NCBI RefSeq assembly: GCF_947258355.1
Contig: NZ_CAMYIC010000048.1
Span: 1 to 61,132, forward strand
Length of the DNA: 61,132 bases
Source of the DNA: an uncultured Allomuricauda sp.
GTDB lineage: Bacteria > Bacteroidota > Bacteroidia > Flavobacteriales > Flavobacteriaceae
Direction of reading: 5' to 3'
Below are positions 19,893 through 28,072 of this stretch, piece by piece; position 1 is the first letter of the stretch, and each line of letters begins with the position of its first letter. Below the pieces are notes generated by a model. The model saw nothing but the letters and a program-made list of their open reading frames with translations, was not told the origin of the DNA and did not search any database. A program made the position numbers and the translations under genes.

Positions 19893-21386
19893 ATGAACAT
19901 CACCATTGAAAACATCATCTTAATCGGGTCCGTGCTCCTTCTGATCAGTATTTTGGCCGGTAAAACCAGCTATCGTTTCGGTATTCCGACCTTACTGTTG
20001 TTTTTGACCATTGGAATGCTCGCTGGTTCGGACGGTATTGGCGGTATTTACTTTGACAATCCACAAATCGCTCAGTTTATAGGAGTGGTATCTTTAAACT
20101 TCATTCTGTTTTCCGGTGGGCTGGATACCAATTGGCAATCGGTAAAACCCGTGCTCAAAGTGGGGGTAGTGCTCTCCACGGTGGGCGTTTTGCTCACGGC
20201 AATCGGATTGGGGTATTTTGTATATCTGATTACCGACTTTAGCATTTACGAAAGCTTGCTGTTGGGAGCCATTGTCTCCTCCACCGATGCTGCGGCGGTG
20301 TTTTCCATATTAAGGGGAAAAAACTTGGCCTTAAAAAAGAACTTGAGGCCCACTTTGGAGTTGGAAAGTGGTAGTAACGACCCCATGGCCTATGTGTTAA
20401 CCATTGCATTTTTAACATTGGTGCAATTCCCCGAAAAAAATATCTTGTCCGTATTGCCCATGTTCTTCCTGCAAATGATTCTTGGTGGAGCTGCCGGTTT
20501 TGCTTTCGGGAAACTCAGTAAAATCATCATCAATAGGATTCGCTTGGATTTTGAAGGACTCTATCCCGTGCTTACCATTGCTTTGATGTTCATTGCCTTT
20601 TCTGCGACGGATGCAATCGGTGGAAATGGATTTTTGGCCATCTATATTTGTTCGGTTTATCTGGGCAATCAAAATTTGATTCACAAGAAAACCATCATGC
20701 GCATGTTCGATGGTCTCGCATGGCTTATGGAAATTGTCTTGTTCCTTACTTTGGGATTGCTCGTGTTTCCTAGCGAGATTGTACCTTATATGGGCATTGG
20801 CTTACTGATTGCCCTGTTCCTCATTTTTGTTGCTCGTCCCGTGGCGGTTATGATTTCGCTATTGCCCTTCAAGATGAAATTAAGGCGAAGGTTCTACATT
20901 TCATGGGTGGGCCTGCGTGGAGCGGTGCCCATTGTATTTGCCACCTATCCACTTTTGGCTGGGATTGAAAAGGCCCATATTATTTTCAACATCGTCTTTT
21001 TTGTTTCCTTGACCTCGGTGTTGATTCAAGGCAGTTCCTTGTCCATCGTGGCCAAATGGTTGCATGTTGGTCTTCCAAAAAGTGCAAAACCATTGTCGCC
21101 AACGGACGAACTGCTGTCCGAGCATCCGAAAGCGGTGATGAAAGAAATCACCATCAGTGAGTCTTGTCCAGCGAATGGAGTAAAAATCGTAAACCTGAAT
21201 TTCCCCAAAAAGGCGATCATTGCCATGATTCAACGCAACGGCAATTATCTTACGCCAAATGGTTTGACCAAAATAAAGGCCAATGACAAATTGGTGGTTT
21301 TGACCGATAAACCAGAAATTTTGGATAAGGTGTACGATTCACTTTCCTTGAAACGGGTCAAAGAAAACGATACGGTTTCAAAATAG
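19893..21386 (+). CDS. Potassium/proton antiporter, CvrA/NhaP2 type
   Basis: The 497-residue protein is a CPA1-family cation/H+ antiporter of the inner membrane. The first 390 residues hold about 12-13 hydrophobic segments, with the conserved core LLGAIVSSTDAAAVFSILRG and LELESGSNDPMAYVLT; the Asp of GSNDPMA is the ion-binding/proton-coupling residue of the family. WVGLRGAVPIVFATYPLLAG is also typical. The C-terminal 90 residues form a TrkA-C/RCK_C-like cytoplasmic domain (ISESCPANGVKIVNLNFPKK), which points to the nucleotide-regulated CvrA/NhaP2 branch. It is a single gene, convergent with a DoxX gene with a 9-bp overlap. Confidence 0.9.
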   Translation: MNITIENIILIGSVLLLISILAGKTSYRFGIPTLLLFLTIGMLAGSDGIGGIYFDNPQIAQFIGVVSLNFILFSGGLDTNWQSVKPVLKVGVVLSTVGVLLTAIGLGYFVYLITDFSIYESLLLGAIVSSTDAAAVFSILRGKNLALKKNLRPTLELESGSNDPMAYVLTIAFLTLVQFPEKNILSVLPMFFLQMILGGAAGFAFGKLSKIIINRIRLDFEGLYPVLTIALMFIAFSATDAIGGNGFLAIYICSVYLGNQNLIHKKTIMRMFDGLAWLMEIVLFLTLGLLVFPSEIVPYMGIGLLIALFLIFVARPVAVMISLLPFKMKLRRRFYISWVGLRGAVPIVFATYPLLAGIEKAHIIFNIVFFVSLTSVLIQGSSLSIVAKWLHVGLPKSAKPLSPTDELLSEHPKAVMKEITISESCPANGVKIVNLNFPKKAIIAMIQRNGNYLTPNGLTKIKANDKLVVLTDKPEILDKVYDSLSLKRVKENDTVSK

Positions 21387-21767
21387 ATTTTTCAACCAGG
21401 GAATGCGGGAACGGTTTTGCCAAGCCAGCAAAACGCAGAAGGCCAAGGTGACAAGGGCCAAGATAAACAATGTGCCCCCATCGTTTTGTACTACAATGCC
21501 CAATTTGGTAAGGTGGGAAAAGATGGCACCGCCCATAATGCCAATACCCATTAAAGCGCCTAACCAAGTCGTTTTTGGAACAAGAATCAGAATTGCAACA
21601 ATTAATTCGATTATCCCTAAACCTATTCTTCCCCAAGGTTCAAGGCCAAGTGTTTCGAAAATATAGACGGATTCTGGAGCTGCAGTAAATTTAAAAAACA
21701 AAGTCTGTAATAAAATTACAGCAGGAATAATTCTAAGAATAGCGTTTGTGATTGATTTTGTTGTCAT
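21378..21767 (-). CDS. DoxX-family membrane protein
   Basis: The start at 21765-21767 (MTTKSITNAILRIIP) is preferred over an upstream in-frame ATG that would add 21 poorly hydrophobic residues. The 129-residue product has four hydrophobic helices. It shows the DoxX pattern: LLQTLFFKFTAAPESVYIFETLG with a Lys-Phe membrane entry, GLGIIELIVAILILVPKTTWLGALMGIG split by a loop, and a C-terminal helix. DoxX-like proteins are small inner-membrane proteins, several linked to redox or quinone systems; the precise role is unknown. The last 9 bp overlap the convergent antiporter gene. Confidence 0.85.
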   Translation of the reverse strand: MTTKSITNAILRIIPAVILLQTLFFKFTAAPESVYIFETLGLEPWGRIGLGIIELIVAILILVPKTTWLGALMGIGIMGGAIFSHLTKLGIVVQNDGGTLFILALVTLAFCVLLAWQNRSRIPWLKNLF

Positions 21768-21911
21768 GATGTTGTTGATTATGTTGATTGATACTTTTGT
21801 CGGAATACATGGGTTCAAATAACTGAACAACAGTAAATAAGTTCCAATTAGACTTATTTTGTAGGCATTTCAATGGTGCGATCATCTTCGGAATTAATTA
21901 ATTTTACCTGC

Positions 21912-23102
21912 ATGAAATATTTGTTAAGAAGCTTGTTTTTGATTGTTCTACTGTTACAATCATGCGACGAAGAACCTTGGCTGTCAGGAAATTTAAAGAT
22001 GACCAAAGGAGAAAATTGGAAACCTATGGTTTATGTGGTTCATCCGGAAAATTTTGAATCTGCGGCCCAAAGTTTTATGGGAAAGGTGTTGGATTCCGCC
22101 CAGATTGATGAACATGGGCATTTTGAATTTAACAACAACCCGGTTTTCCAAGAACCCGTTTTACTTGAAATAGTGGTTCAGAAGGAGGGAGAGAAGTACC
22201 CAACTAGATTATTGAACAACAATCCTGAATCGGATAATTATTTCCCATTGGTTTACAAAACAGGTGTTCACATAATTATTGAAGCGGATATAGCCCATTT
22301 TCAATCCTCATTTTCAATTCAAGGACCAGATAGGGAAAACAAGGCTATGTTGGAATTGAGGGATTTGCGTTCAATGGCCCATAAAAAGCACCTTAAGAAT
22401 CAAAAAGATGGTCATGGAGCTGATGAAGATTTGTTGGAGCGGGAAAAGAAGCAATATGATTTCCAGAAAGAATTAATTGATTTTGCAGATACTACGGAAG
22501 AGCTGTTTCCTGCGATGGTGGCTTTACGGTGGGCCAGTCCCGCGGGTGATTACGAAAGAATCGCAGAACTTGCATATAAGCAGTCCAGAAAATGGAAAAA
22601 TTTACACCCAGAGCATCCCTGGACAAAGGAATTTGCTTCACTTACAAATAAGCGTAACCTCCCCATATTGGTCGGGGATATAATTCCTGATTTAAAATTA
22701 CCGATGAAGGGAGATGAACAGGTTTCTCTGAAAGAAATGCTTAAGAATAAAAAGTTGTTGCTGTTGGATGTTTGGGCATCCTGGTGTGCGCCATGCAGGG
22801 TTGAGAACCGAAATGTTTTGGTTCCGCTATGGGAAAAGTACAATGCAGATGATTTTCAAATTATCGCATATGGATTGGAAAGCAGTGAAAAAGCCTGGGA
22901 CATGGCCATACAAAAAGATGGTGCCTATAGATGGGTGCATGCTTCGCACTTGCAGGGTGACCAAAATTCTTTTATGGAAACCTTGAGGTTAAAAACTATC
23001 CCTGCCAATTTTTTGCTGGATAGTGAGGGGAGGGTACTGGAGAAAAATTTACACGGTCAAGATTTAATCGATTTTGTGGATGGTTATATGTCCAATCCCT
23101 AA
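21912..23102 (+). CDS. TlpA-like thioredoxin lipoprotein with DUF4369-like N-terminus
   Basis: The start at 21912 (MKYLLRSLFLIV) is chosen because the lipoprotein signal follows directly, with the lipobox Cys in LLLQSC. The 396-residue protein has an N-terminal beta domain like those called DUF4369 (about 25-125), a helical linker with KKQYDFQKELIDFADTTEEL, and a C-terminal thioredoxin fold from about 255. The redox motif is WCAPC (VWASWCAPCRVENR), with the cis-Pro loop LKTIPANFLLD. It is probably a periplasmic, membrane-tethered thiol-disulfide oxidoreductase. It is one of two TlpA-type lipoproteins in this window; the other (3329-4576) has WCTNC. Confidence 0.88.
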   Translation: MKYLLRSLFLIVLLLQSCDEEPWLSGNLKMTKGENWKPMVYVVHPENFESAAQSFMGKVLDSAQIDEHGHFEFNNNPVFQEPVLLEIVVQKEGEKYPTRLLNNNPESDNYFPLVYKTGVHIIIEADIAHFQSSFSIQGPDRENKAMLELRDLRSMAHKKHLKNQKDGHGADEDLLEREKKQYDFQKELIDFADTTEELFPAMVALRWASPAGDYERIAELAYKQSRKWKNLHPEHPWTKEFASLTNKRNLPILVGDIIPDLKLPMKGDEQVSLKEMLKNKKLLLLDVWASWCAPCRVENRNVLVPLWEKYNADDFQIIAYGLESSEKAWDMAIQKDGAYRWVHASHLQGDQNSFMETLRLKTIPANFLLDSEGRVLEKNLHGQDLIDFVDGYMSNP

Positions 23103-23141
23103 AAAAATGAACACCGGGATGTCCAGAATATCTAAAATAAA

Positions 23142-23172
23142 AAAGCCAGGTTCTTCCGCCTGGCTTTCTTTA
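23142..23172. terminator. Bidirectional terminator
   Basis: AAAGCCAGG and CCTGGCTTT form a 9-bp stem around TTCTTCCG. T-rich runs follow on both strands. It lies between the convergent thioredoxin lipoprotein and DUF4382 genes and can serve both. Confidence 0.9.
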
Positions 23173-23189
23173 TTATTTTAAAACTTGTT

Positions 23190-24212
23190 TTAATTACCAC
23201 CTTCGGTAGTATCCGTATCCTCTTCAGTGGCATCTGGATCCACATCGAGCACGAAATCCTGTGAGGTTACGTTGGCGGCATCAATTTGAACATCCAATGT
23301 GTCGCTGGCAATATAACCTTCCAGCTCCGCAACTACTTCATACATTCCTGCATCAAGACCAAGAACTGCATAATTGCCATCTGCATCGGTAAACGAAGTT
23401 GTGTTCAGGGTATCTGCGGCAAAAACAGAGATTTGTACACCTTCCAAAGCAATGGGGGTTTCTTCTTCAACAGTACTTACATTTCCTGCAAGAGTGCCTG
23501 CGGTGGACATATTACTTGCTTTTATTACCGGTTTAAAATTAAAGCCTTTAATACCTGCTGGGGTGTCCATATTTCCTTTTGCAACAAAAGAACGACTCAC
23601 GTCAAAATCCAATAGTAGGTCAGCGGAAAGTCCACCTACGACAGTAATGGCGGGGTCAACAAAAACTTTGATTCCTGAAGCGTCGCCGCTTGGAACTTTT
23701 AAATCGTAAACCGTTCCATCGGTCAAAACCACATTTACTCCTTTTACGTAAACCCGGATTAAATCGTATGAACCCGCAGGAACATCAATTTCTGCCAATT
23801 GTTGTGTAAGCCCATTGGTTAACTCCAATAGGTTTACATCTATTTCTTCCTCCATTAAAGTAACGTAAGGGTAACTGTCATCATCAGAATCATCATCAGT
23901 ATCATCATCAGAATTGTCGTCTGAAGAATCATCATTGGAGGAGTCATCATCAGAATTGTCGTCCGAAGAATCATCATCTGTTGTACTATCATCGTCCATG
24001 TCATCCGAATCATCGCCATCTACTAAGCGAGCTTCAACCTTGTAAACGGTGACATTGGCTTCAGCTACCAACTCGGAAGGAAAGGGGGCATCCGTTAATT
24101 GTACGGACAGGGTGCCGGTGCCCTCAGCATTTCCCGATCTTTCAACATCCGAACAGCCCACAATAAACAGGGCCATTGCCATTAATAAACTGAAAATAAA
24201 CTTTGTTCTCAT
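23190..24212 (-). CDS. DUF4382-type lipoprotein with an Asp/Ser-rich insert
   Basis: This 340-residue protein has a lipoprotein signal with lipobox LFIVGC at residues 16-21. The start GTLSVQLTDAPFPSELVAEANVTV and the later VDVNLLELTNGLTQQL-like region match the DUF4382 family of Bacteroidota surface proteins. The C-terminal 85 residues form a carboxypeptidase-regulatory-like (CnaB-type) beta sandwich (LEGVQISVFAADTLNTTSF, GNYAVLGLDAGMYEVVAEL). Between strands of the first domain lies an insert of about 50 residues made almost only of Asp, Ser and Asn. That insert is encoded by a degenerate DNA repeat (about 23875-24020). It may bind Ca2+ or act as a spacer. Monocistronic. Confidence 0.82.
   Translation of the reverse strand: MRTKFIFSLLMAMALFIVGCSDVERSGNAEGTGTLSVQLTDAPFPSELVAEANVTVYKVEARLVDGDDSDDMDDDSTTDDDSSDDNSDDDSSNDDSSDDNSDDDTDDDSDDDSYPYVTLMEEEIDVNLLELTNGLTQQLAEIDVPAGSYDLIRVYVKGVNVVLTDGTVYDLKVPSGDASGIKVFVDPAITVVGGLSADLLLDFDVSRSFVAKGNMDTPAGIKGFNFKPVIKASNMSTAGTLAGNVSTVEEETPIALEGVQISVFAADTLNTTSFTDADGNYAVLGLDAGMYEVVAELEGYIASDTLDVQIDAANVTSQDFVLDVDPDATEEDTDTTEGGN
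23875..24020. repeat. Degenerate TCATC/GTCGTC repeat coding for Asp/Ser tract
   Basis: Imperfect tandem units built from TCATCATCAGAATTGTCGTC-like 20-mers occur inside the DUF4382 lipoprotein gene. They encode alternating DDSSDDNSDDD-type residues in phase, so copy changes of multiples of 3 bp keep the frame. This is a coding microsatellite and not a CRISPR array: there are no unique spacers. Confidence 0.8.
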
Positions 24213-24372
24213 AGTATGGGGTTTTAATTTCAGGGCATAGATATCCCTGGTCTGATTTTATAACTCTACAACAACTAAAGTTCAAAAAACCCTATCAATA
24301 AGAAGAAAAATTTGGATTTTATCGATGAAATGCATCCAAGTGATTCAATAAGAAGCTTTTATCTTACAAAAC

Positions 24373-25311
24373 TTAGTCTTTATAGATGAAATTTGGCGCC
24401 TGTTGATATTTATATGAGGTATCCGTTAGAATCTTCATTTCCTTTGTTTCCCAATTCATTAAACCGATATGAAATTGGGATTGTTCGTCATCAAAAAGTT
24501 CAATGACCAGCCATTTTCCATCTGGGCTCCAATCGTGCCAACCTTCATTTTCCGTATTATCCGTTAATTTCCATTGCTTTTCACCATCAAGGCTAACGGC
24601 ATACAAACTATATTTTCCATTTTGCTTACTTTGATACGAAACAAAATTTTCAGTGGGGTGCAGTTTTGGCGCTCCTGCTCTATAACCATATTTGCCAGCT
24701 GTGGAATCTGCCTCGGGATAATGTGTAAGCTGTTTTCTATTCTGTCCATCAACATCTATAATGTACAGTTCCTCGTTGAACCCATCAATCTGTTTGCTTT
24801 TTGATAACCCACCTCTGAACACCACCTGCTCGCCATGGTTTACAAAAAGGGGGTCTGCAGCAAATGGAAGATTGGTATCTACATGTTGTATTGCCCTTCC
24901 ATCTTTGTTAAGAATATAAAAAGTGGATTCAAATAAGGTTTCTGGCTTCACAATAATCTCAGTACCGTTCCTCCTGCTGCTCATCCAGCTATCAGTAAGT
25001 TCAAGTCCGGATACTTTCTGAGGGTTTTCACCATTAAAATTTGATTTATATAAGAAAAAGCAGCGTTTGCAGCTACCTCTATCCGAGATAAAATATAGAG
25101 TGTCTCGATGTGAAAAATAAGTCCATTCCACACCATAACGATTCGTAATGTTTTTTTTGTTTGAACCATCGAGATTCATGGAAAAAACTTCGTAGTCGTC
25201 AATTTCGGCATCTCGTAGCACATTGTAAACAATGCCCAACTCTGGCTCTGTGGTTGAATTACAGGCAAAAAAGAAGGTAGCTAGCCCTATTATCACAATC
25301 ATTCTTACCAT
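24373..25311 (-). CDS. PD40/TolB-like beta-propeller lipoprotein
   Basis: The 312-residue protein has a lipoprotein signal with lipobox FFFAC at residues 13-17. It is followed by TolB-like PD40 propeller blades: NLDGSNKKNITNRYGVEWTY, NGENPQKVSG, DVDGQNRKQLTHYPEADS, LDGEKQWKLTDNTENEGWHD and WSPDGKWLVIELFDD. The pattern 'amino acids-D-G-x-x-x-x-x-L-T' marks each blade. It is probably an envelope-anchored protein. TolB itself is excluded because no TolB N-terminal domain or tol operon is present. It is the gene just downstream of the ars operon, on the same strand, with an 81-bp gap. Confidence 0.82.
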   Translation of the reverse strand: MVRMIVIIGLATFFFACNSTTEPELGIVYNVLRDAEIDDYEVFSMNLDGSNKKNITNRYGVEWTYFSHRDTLYFISDRGSCKRCFFLYKSNFNGENPQKVSGLELTDSWMSSRRNGTEIIVKPETLFESTFYILNKDGRAIQHVDTNLPFAADPLFVNHGEQVVFRGGLSKSKQIDGFNEELYIIDVDGQNRKQLTHYPEADSTAGKYGYRAGAPKLHPTENFVSYQSKQNGKYSLYAVSLDGEKQWKLTDNTENEGWHDWSPDGKWLVIELFDDEQSQFHIGLMNWETKEMKILTDTSYKYQQAPNFIYKD

Positions 25312-25392
25312 AATCGATTTATTTAAGGTTTCAATGAGGTTATTAACGGGCTGAAGTTACTAAACTCTTCCAATTCTTGAAATGCATTTTCC

Positions 25393-26445
25393 CTATACCT
25401 TCGCTTTATCAAGGTTATAAAATTTCTTTCTCAACCAAAAAGAAACCTTGACCAGTAAAATAAGCGCAGGAACCTCAACCAATGGGCCAATAACCCCAGC
25501 AAAGGCCTGACCTGAGTTTAGTCCGAAAACAGCTATAGCAACAGCAATGGCTAGTTCAAAATTATTTCCAGCCGCAGTAAATGCCACTGAAGCTGTTTTA
25601 TCGTACTCTGCCCCCATGGCTTTGGTGGTAAAGAAGCCGATAATGAACATCAAGGCAAAATAGACCAGTAGGGGGACAGCTATAATCAACACATCCATCG
25701 GAATCTCAACAATCAACTCTCCTTTTAATGAAAACATAATCACAATAGTAAACAAGAGGGCTATCAAAGTAATCGGGGAAATGGTGGGGATGAACCTTTC
25801 GGTATACCAAGTTTCACATTTTATTTTCACCAAAATTTGACGGCTCAGAATTCCCATCAAAAAAGGAATGCCAAGATAAATGGCCACGCTTTCTGCAATG
25901 GTTCCGATGGAGATATCGACGATGGCCCCTTCAAATCCAAAATAGGGAGGAAGGATGGTAATAAAGATCCAAGCATAAAAACTGTAGGCAAAAACCTGAA
26001 AAATACTGTTGAGGGCTACCAGACCAGCGCCATATTCGCTGCTGCCTTCGGCCAGATCGTTCCAGACGAGCACCATGGCAATGCATCGTGCCAAACCAAT
26101 CAGAATAAGACCCACCATGTATTCGGGATAGTCCCTTAAAAAAATAACGGCAAGAGCAAACATCAAAACAGGGCCCACAATCCAGTTCAACACAAGGGAA
26201 ATGGACAGAATTTTGGTGTTCTTGAAAACTTTTGGAAGCAAAGAATACTTCACCTTAGCCAGTGGCGGATACATCATCAAAATCAATCCGATGGCAATAG
26301 GGATATTGGTGGTTCCACTACTAAAGGAATTGACAAAATCAGGGAAGTTGGGAAAAAAATATCCAATTCCGACCCCTAAAGCCATAGCTGCAAAAATCCA
26401 CAGGGTCAGGTTTTTATCTAAAAAGCTCAGTTTTTTGGTAGCCAT
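25393..26445 (-). CDS. Arsenite exporter of the ACR3 family
   Basis: ACR3 exports arsenite across the inner membrane. The 350-residue product has about ten hydrophobic segments. It shows family regions: [45 protein letters not shown] (with the essential Cys in ARCIAMV), and [22 protein letters not shown]. It is the last gene of an arsR-DUF6428-phosphatase-ACR3 operon and overlaps the preceding gene by 19 bp. Regulation by the ArsR of this operon is likely, since near-identical candidate operators lie upstream (27557-27575 and 27935-27953). I am confident of the ACR3 family; the unrelated ArsB family looks different. Confidence 0.95.
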   Translation of the reverse strand: MATKKLSFLDKNLTLWIFAAMALGVGIGYFFPNFPDFVNSFSSGTTNIPIAIGLILMMYPPLAKVKYSLLPKVFKNTKILSISLVLNWIVGPVLMFALAVIFLRDYPEYMVGLILIGLARCIAMVLVWNDLAEGSSEYGAGLVALNSIFQVFAYSFYAWIFITILPPYFGFEGAIVDISIGTIAESVAIYLGIPFLMGILSRQILVKIKCETWYTERFIPTISPITLIALLFTIVIMFSLKGELIVEIPMDVLIIAVPLLVYFALMFIIGFFTTKAMGAEYDKTASVAFTAAGNNFELAIAVAIAVFGLNSGQAFAGVIGPLVEVPALILLVKVSFWLRKKFYNLDKAKV

Positions 26446-27062
26446 TGGTTTTGAATTTGGGAAAAGACATAAAACATTTCGGTTGCGATTTGTTTGCTTC
26501 GCCCGCTGTACTTTTCAGCTTGCTGAGGCGTGTCGTCGAACGCTTTTGGGTCTTCGTAAGTGATTGGTATGCGTTTCTCTGCTCCGGGTACAAATGGACA
26601 ACCCTCATCCGCCTGCGAACAGGTCATAATGGCCGCAAAGTCAGATTTCGGGTTGAAATCATCATCCATTCGTTTGGAAAAACAAATAACTGGGTGTTCG
26701 TTCTCCGAAAACTTGATGCCGTACACAGGGTTTTTTCCTTCGGAAAGTATTTGCACTTCAAAACCAGTGTTCGCCAAAGTTGAAGCTACCATTGGAAATA
26801 GAGCAGTGGCCTCCGTTCCACCCGAATAACAGCTCACATTTGTAATCCCAAAATGATGAGCCATCGTCTGAGCCCAAATCTGGGATAAATGACTGCGTCG
26901 GGAATTATGGGTACATATAAAGTTGAGACGAATGGTTTCTCCGTTGTTGACTTTTTCCTGAACATACTCCACAAGAGGAGATAAGATTTGTTTTCTATCC
27001 GATGTGATGGATGCTGTATCAAGATTTGAAATAAAATCGTTCAACACCTCGTAATGTGACAT
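26427..27062 (-). CDS. Low-molecular-weight phosphatase family / arsenate-reductase-like protein
   Basis: The start at 27060-27062 ([10 protein letters not shown]) is preferred over an ATG 24 bp upstream. The 211-residue protein belongs to the low-molecular-weight protein-tyrosine-phosphatase fold. Its P-loop is [16 protein letters not shown], i.e. C-T-H-N-S-R-R-S in place of the usual CX5R(S/T). The C-terminal half has the general-acid-type [20 protein letters not shown] and [18 protein letters not shown]. Family and operon position suggest reduction of arsenate to arsenite for export by ACR3. The extra N-terminal 40 residues are common in the Bacteroidota versions. It starts 15 bp after the DUF6428 gene. 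Confidence 0.87.
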   Translation of the reverse strand: MSHYEVLNDFISNLDTASITSDRKQILSPLVEYVQEKVNNGETIRLNFICTHNSRRSHLSQIWAQTMAHHFGITNVSCYSGGTEATALFPMVASTLANTGFEVQILSEGKNPVYGIKFSENEHPVICFSKRMDDDFNPKSDFAAIMTCSQADEGCPFVPGAEKRIPITYEDPKAFDDTPQQAEKYSGRSKQIATEMFYVFSQIQNQWLPKN

Positions 27063-27076
27063 AAGTTTTGAATTTT

Positions 27077-27541
27077 TTAGCAACAACCACTACCTGGAAC
27101 ACAACCAGAATTTTGAAGCTCGGAAATTTTCACTTTTGGTTTTTCAGCGGGTACTCCGCACTTATTCCTTGCAAGGCAAGCAGTTTCTTTAGAAGTAAGC
27201 AAGAAATTTTTCCCATCAAACTCCAAAGCGAATTTTTCAATGGTCTGTCCTTGGTATTCTACTTCAACCTCTAAATTACCGATACCTAAGGTGTTTTGTG
27301 ACAATTCTATAATATGGACTAATTTTTCAGGATGAAGCCTGTGGTCGTAGTCATCGGCATTCCATAGCTGAAAATTGACCACCTCTTCATTGCGAACAGT
27401 TCCGCCACAATCAATAAAATGCTTGGTGATTTTACCTACTTCGGTTACGTGAAAATGATTGGGAACCAACTCCCCGTTTGGTAATTGGAAGGCTATGGTA
27501 TCCAATTGGGCCAATGTTGATTTAACTTCTTCTAACTTCAT
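27077..27541 (-). CDS. DUF6428-type ars-operon protein with Cys-rich tail
   Basis: This 154-residue cytoplasmic protein starts MKLEEVKSTLAQLDTIAFQL and contains PNHFHVTEVGKITKHFIDCGG, RNEEVVNFQLWNADDYDHRL and a beta-rich second half. I recognise it as the DUF6428 type found in many Bacteroidota ars operons. The C-terminus has clustered cysteines: LARNKC, SGC and a final GSGCC, suitable for As(III) or metal binding, though this is inferred. It is the second gene of the operon, 49 bp after arsR, with its own ArsR-like operator copy at 27557-27575, 16 bp upstream of the start codon. Confidence 0.82.
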   Translation of the reverse strand: MKLEEVKSTLAQLDTIAFQLPNGELVPNHFHVTEVGKITKHFIDCGGTVRNEEVVNFQLWNADDYDHRLHPEKLVHIIELSQNTLGIGNLEVEVEYQGQTIEKFALEFDGKNFLLTSKETACLARNKCGVPAEKPKVKISELQNSGCVPGSGCC

Positions 27542-27556
27542 GATTATATCTATTTT

Positions 27557-27575
27557 ATTGTAATATTACGATTAA
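27557..27575 (-). promoter_or_regulatory. Candidate ArsR operator, internal copy
   Basis: ATTGTAATATTACGATTAA is 18/19 identical to the site at 27935-27953. On the minus strand it contains the imperfect palindrome ATCGTAATATTACAAT. It lies between arsR and the DUF6428 gene, 16 bp upstream of that start codon, where a bound repressor would block a second promoter. Confidence 0.65.
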
Positions 27576-27590
27576 TAAACTTAAATTTTT

Positions 27591-27920
27591 TTAGCAACAC
27601 TCTTTTTTGTCAAGGTCTTGATTTAAGAACTCGGACATGACGCTTTTCATTTTCTTCCAATTGTCTGCATCAATGCAGTAGCAAACACTTGTACCTTCCA
27701 CATTACCTTTGATAAGACCAACTTGCTTTAATTCCTTTAAATGTTGGGAAATCGTGGGTTGGGCCAAACCGATTTCATCCACTAAATCCCCACAAACGCA
27801 AGCATTCAACTTAAATAAATATTGAAGGATGGCTACACGGGCAGGGTGACCGAATACTTTTGCGTATTGGGCAATCTCATTTTGTTTATCGGTGAATATT
27901 TCAGTTTTGGCTAAGCCCAT
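27591..27920 (-). CDS. arsR: ArsR-family metalloregulatory repressor
   Basis: The 109-residue protein is a winged-helix ArsR/SmtB repressor that leaves DNA on binding As(III). It shows YAKVFGHPARVAILQYLF, the metal-site pattern NACVCGDLVDEIGLAQPTIS (a CVCGD motif at the start of the recognition helices) and HLKELKQVGLIKGNVEGTS. A CC pair ends the chain (KKECC). The gene leads the ars operon and is divergent from the molybdenum-cofactor operon. An operator-like repeat lies 14 bp upstream of its start codon, consistent with autoregulation. Confidence 0.93.
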   Translation of the reverse strand: MGLAKTEIFTDKQNEIAQYAKVFGHPARVAILQYLFKLNACVCGDLVDEIGLAQPTISQHLKELKQVGLIKGNVEGTSVCYCIDADNWKKMKSVMSEFLNQDLDKKECC

Positions 27921-27934
27921 AGTTGATTTTATTC

Positions 27935-27953
27935 ATTGCAATATTACGATTAA
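27935..27953 (-). promoter_or_regulatory. Candidate ArsR operator upstream of arsR
   Basis: ATTGCAATATTACGATTAA lies 14 bp upstream of the arsR start codon in the divergent region to the cysteine-desulfurase gene. It is nearly identical to 27557-27575 and contains the imperfect palindrome ATCGTAATATTGCAAT when read on the minus strand. Conservation of the motif at both promoters of one operon is the main evidence. Confidence 0.65.
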
Positions 27954-28072
27954 AGGGAAATGTAACAAAGGAATTCTAGAAATTTATTTCATAATGCTTT
28001 GAAAAACATGGGTGAATACTGAATCATTCTTATTAAATTGCGTTATGCACACTCAAACATAACGCTTGTAAT

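Noticed and set aside
23875..24020. Possible CRISPR array
   Set aside because: The repeats are contiguous, degenerate and in coding phase, with no unique spacers and no cas genes.
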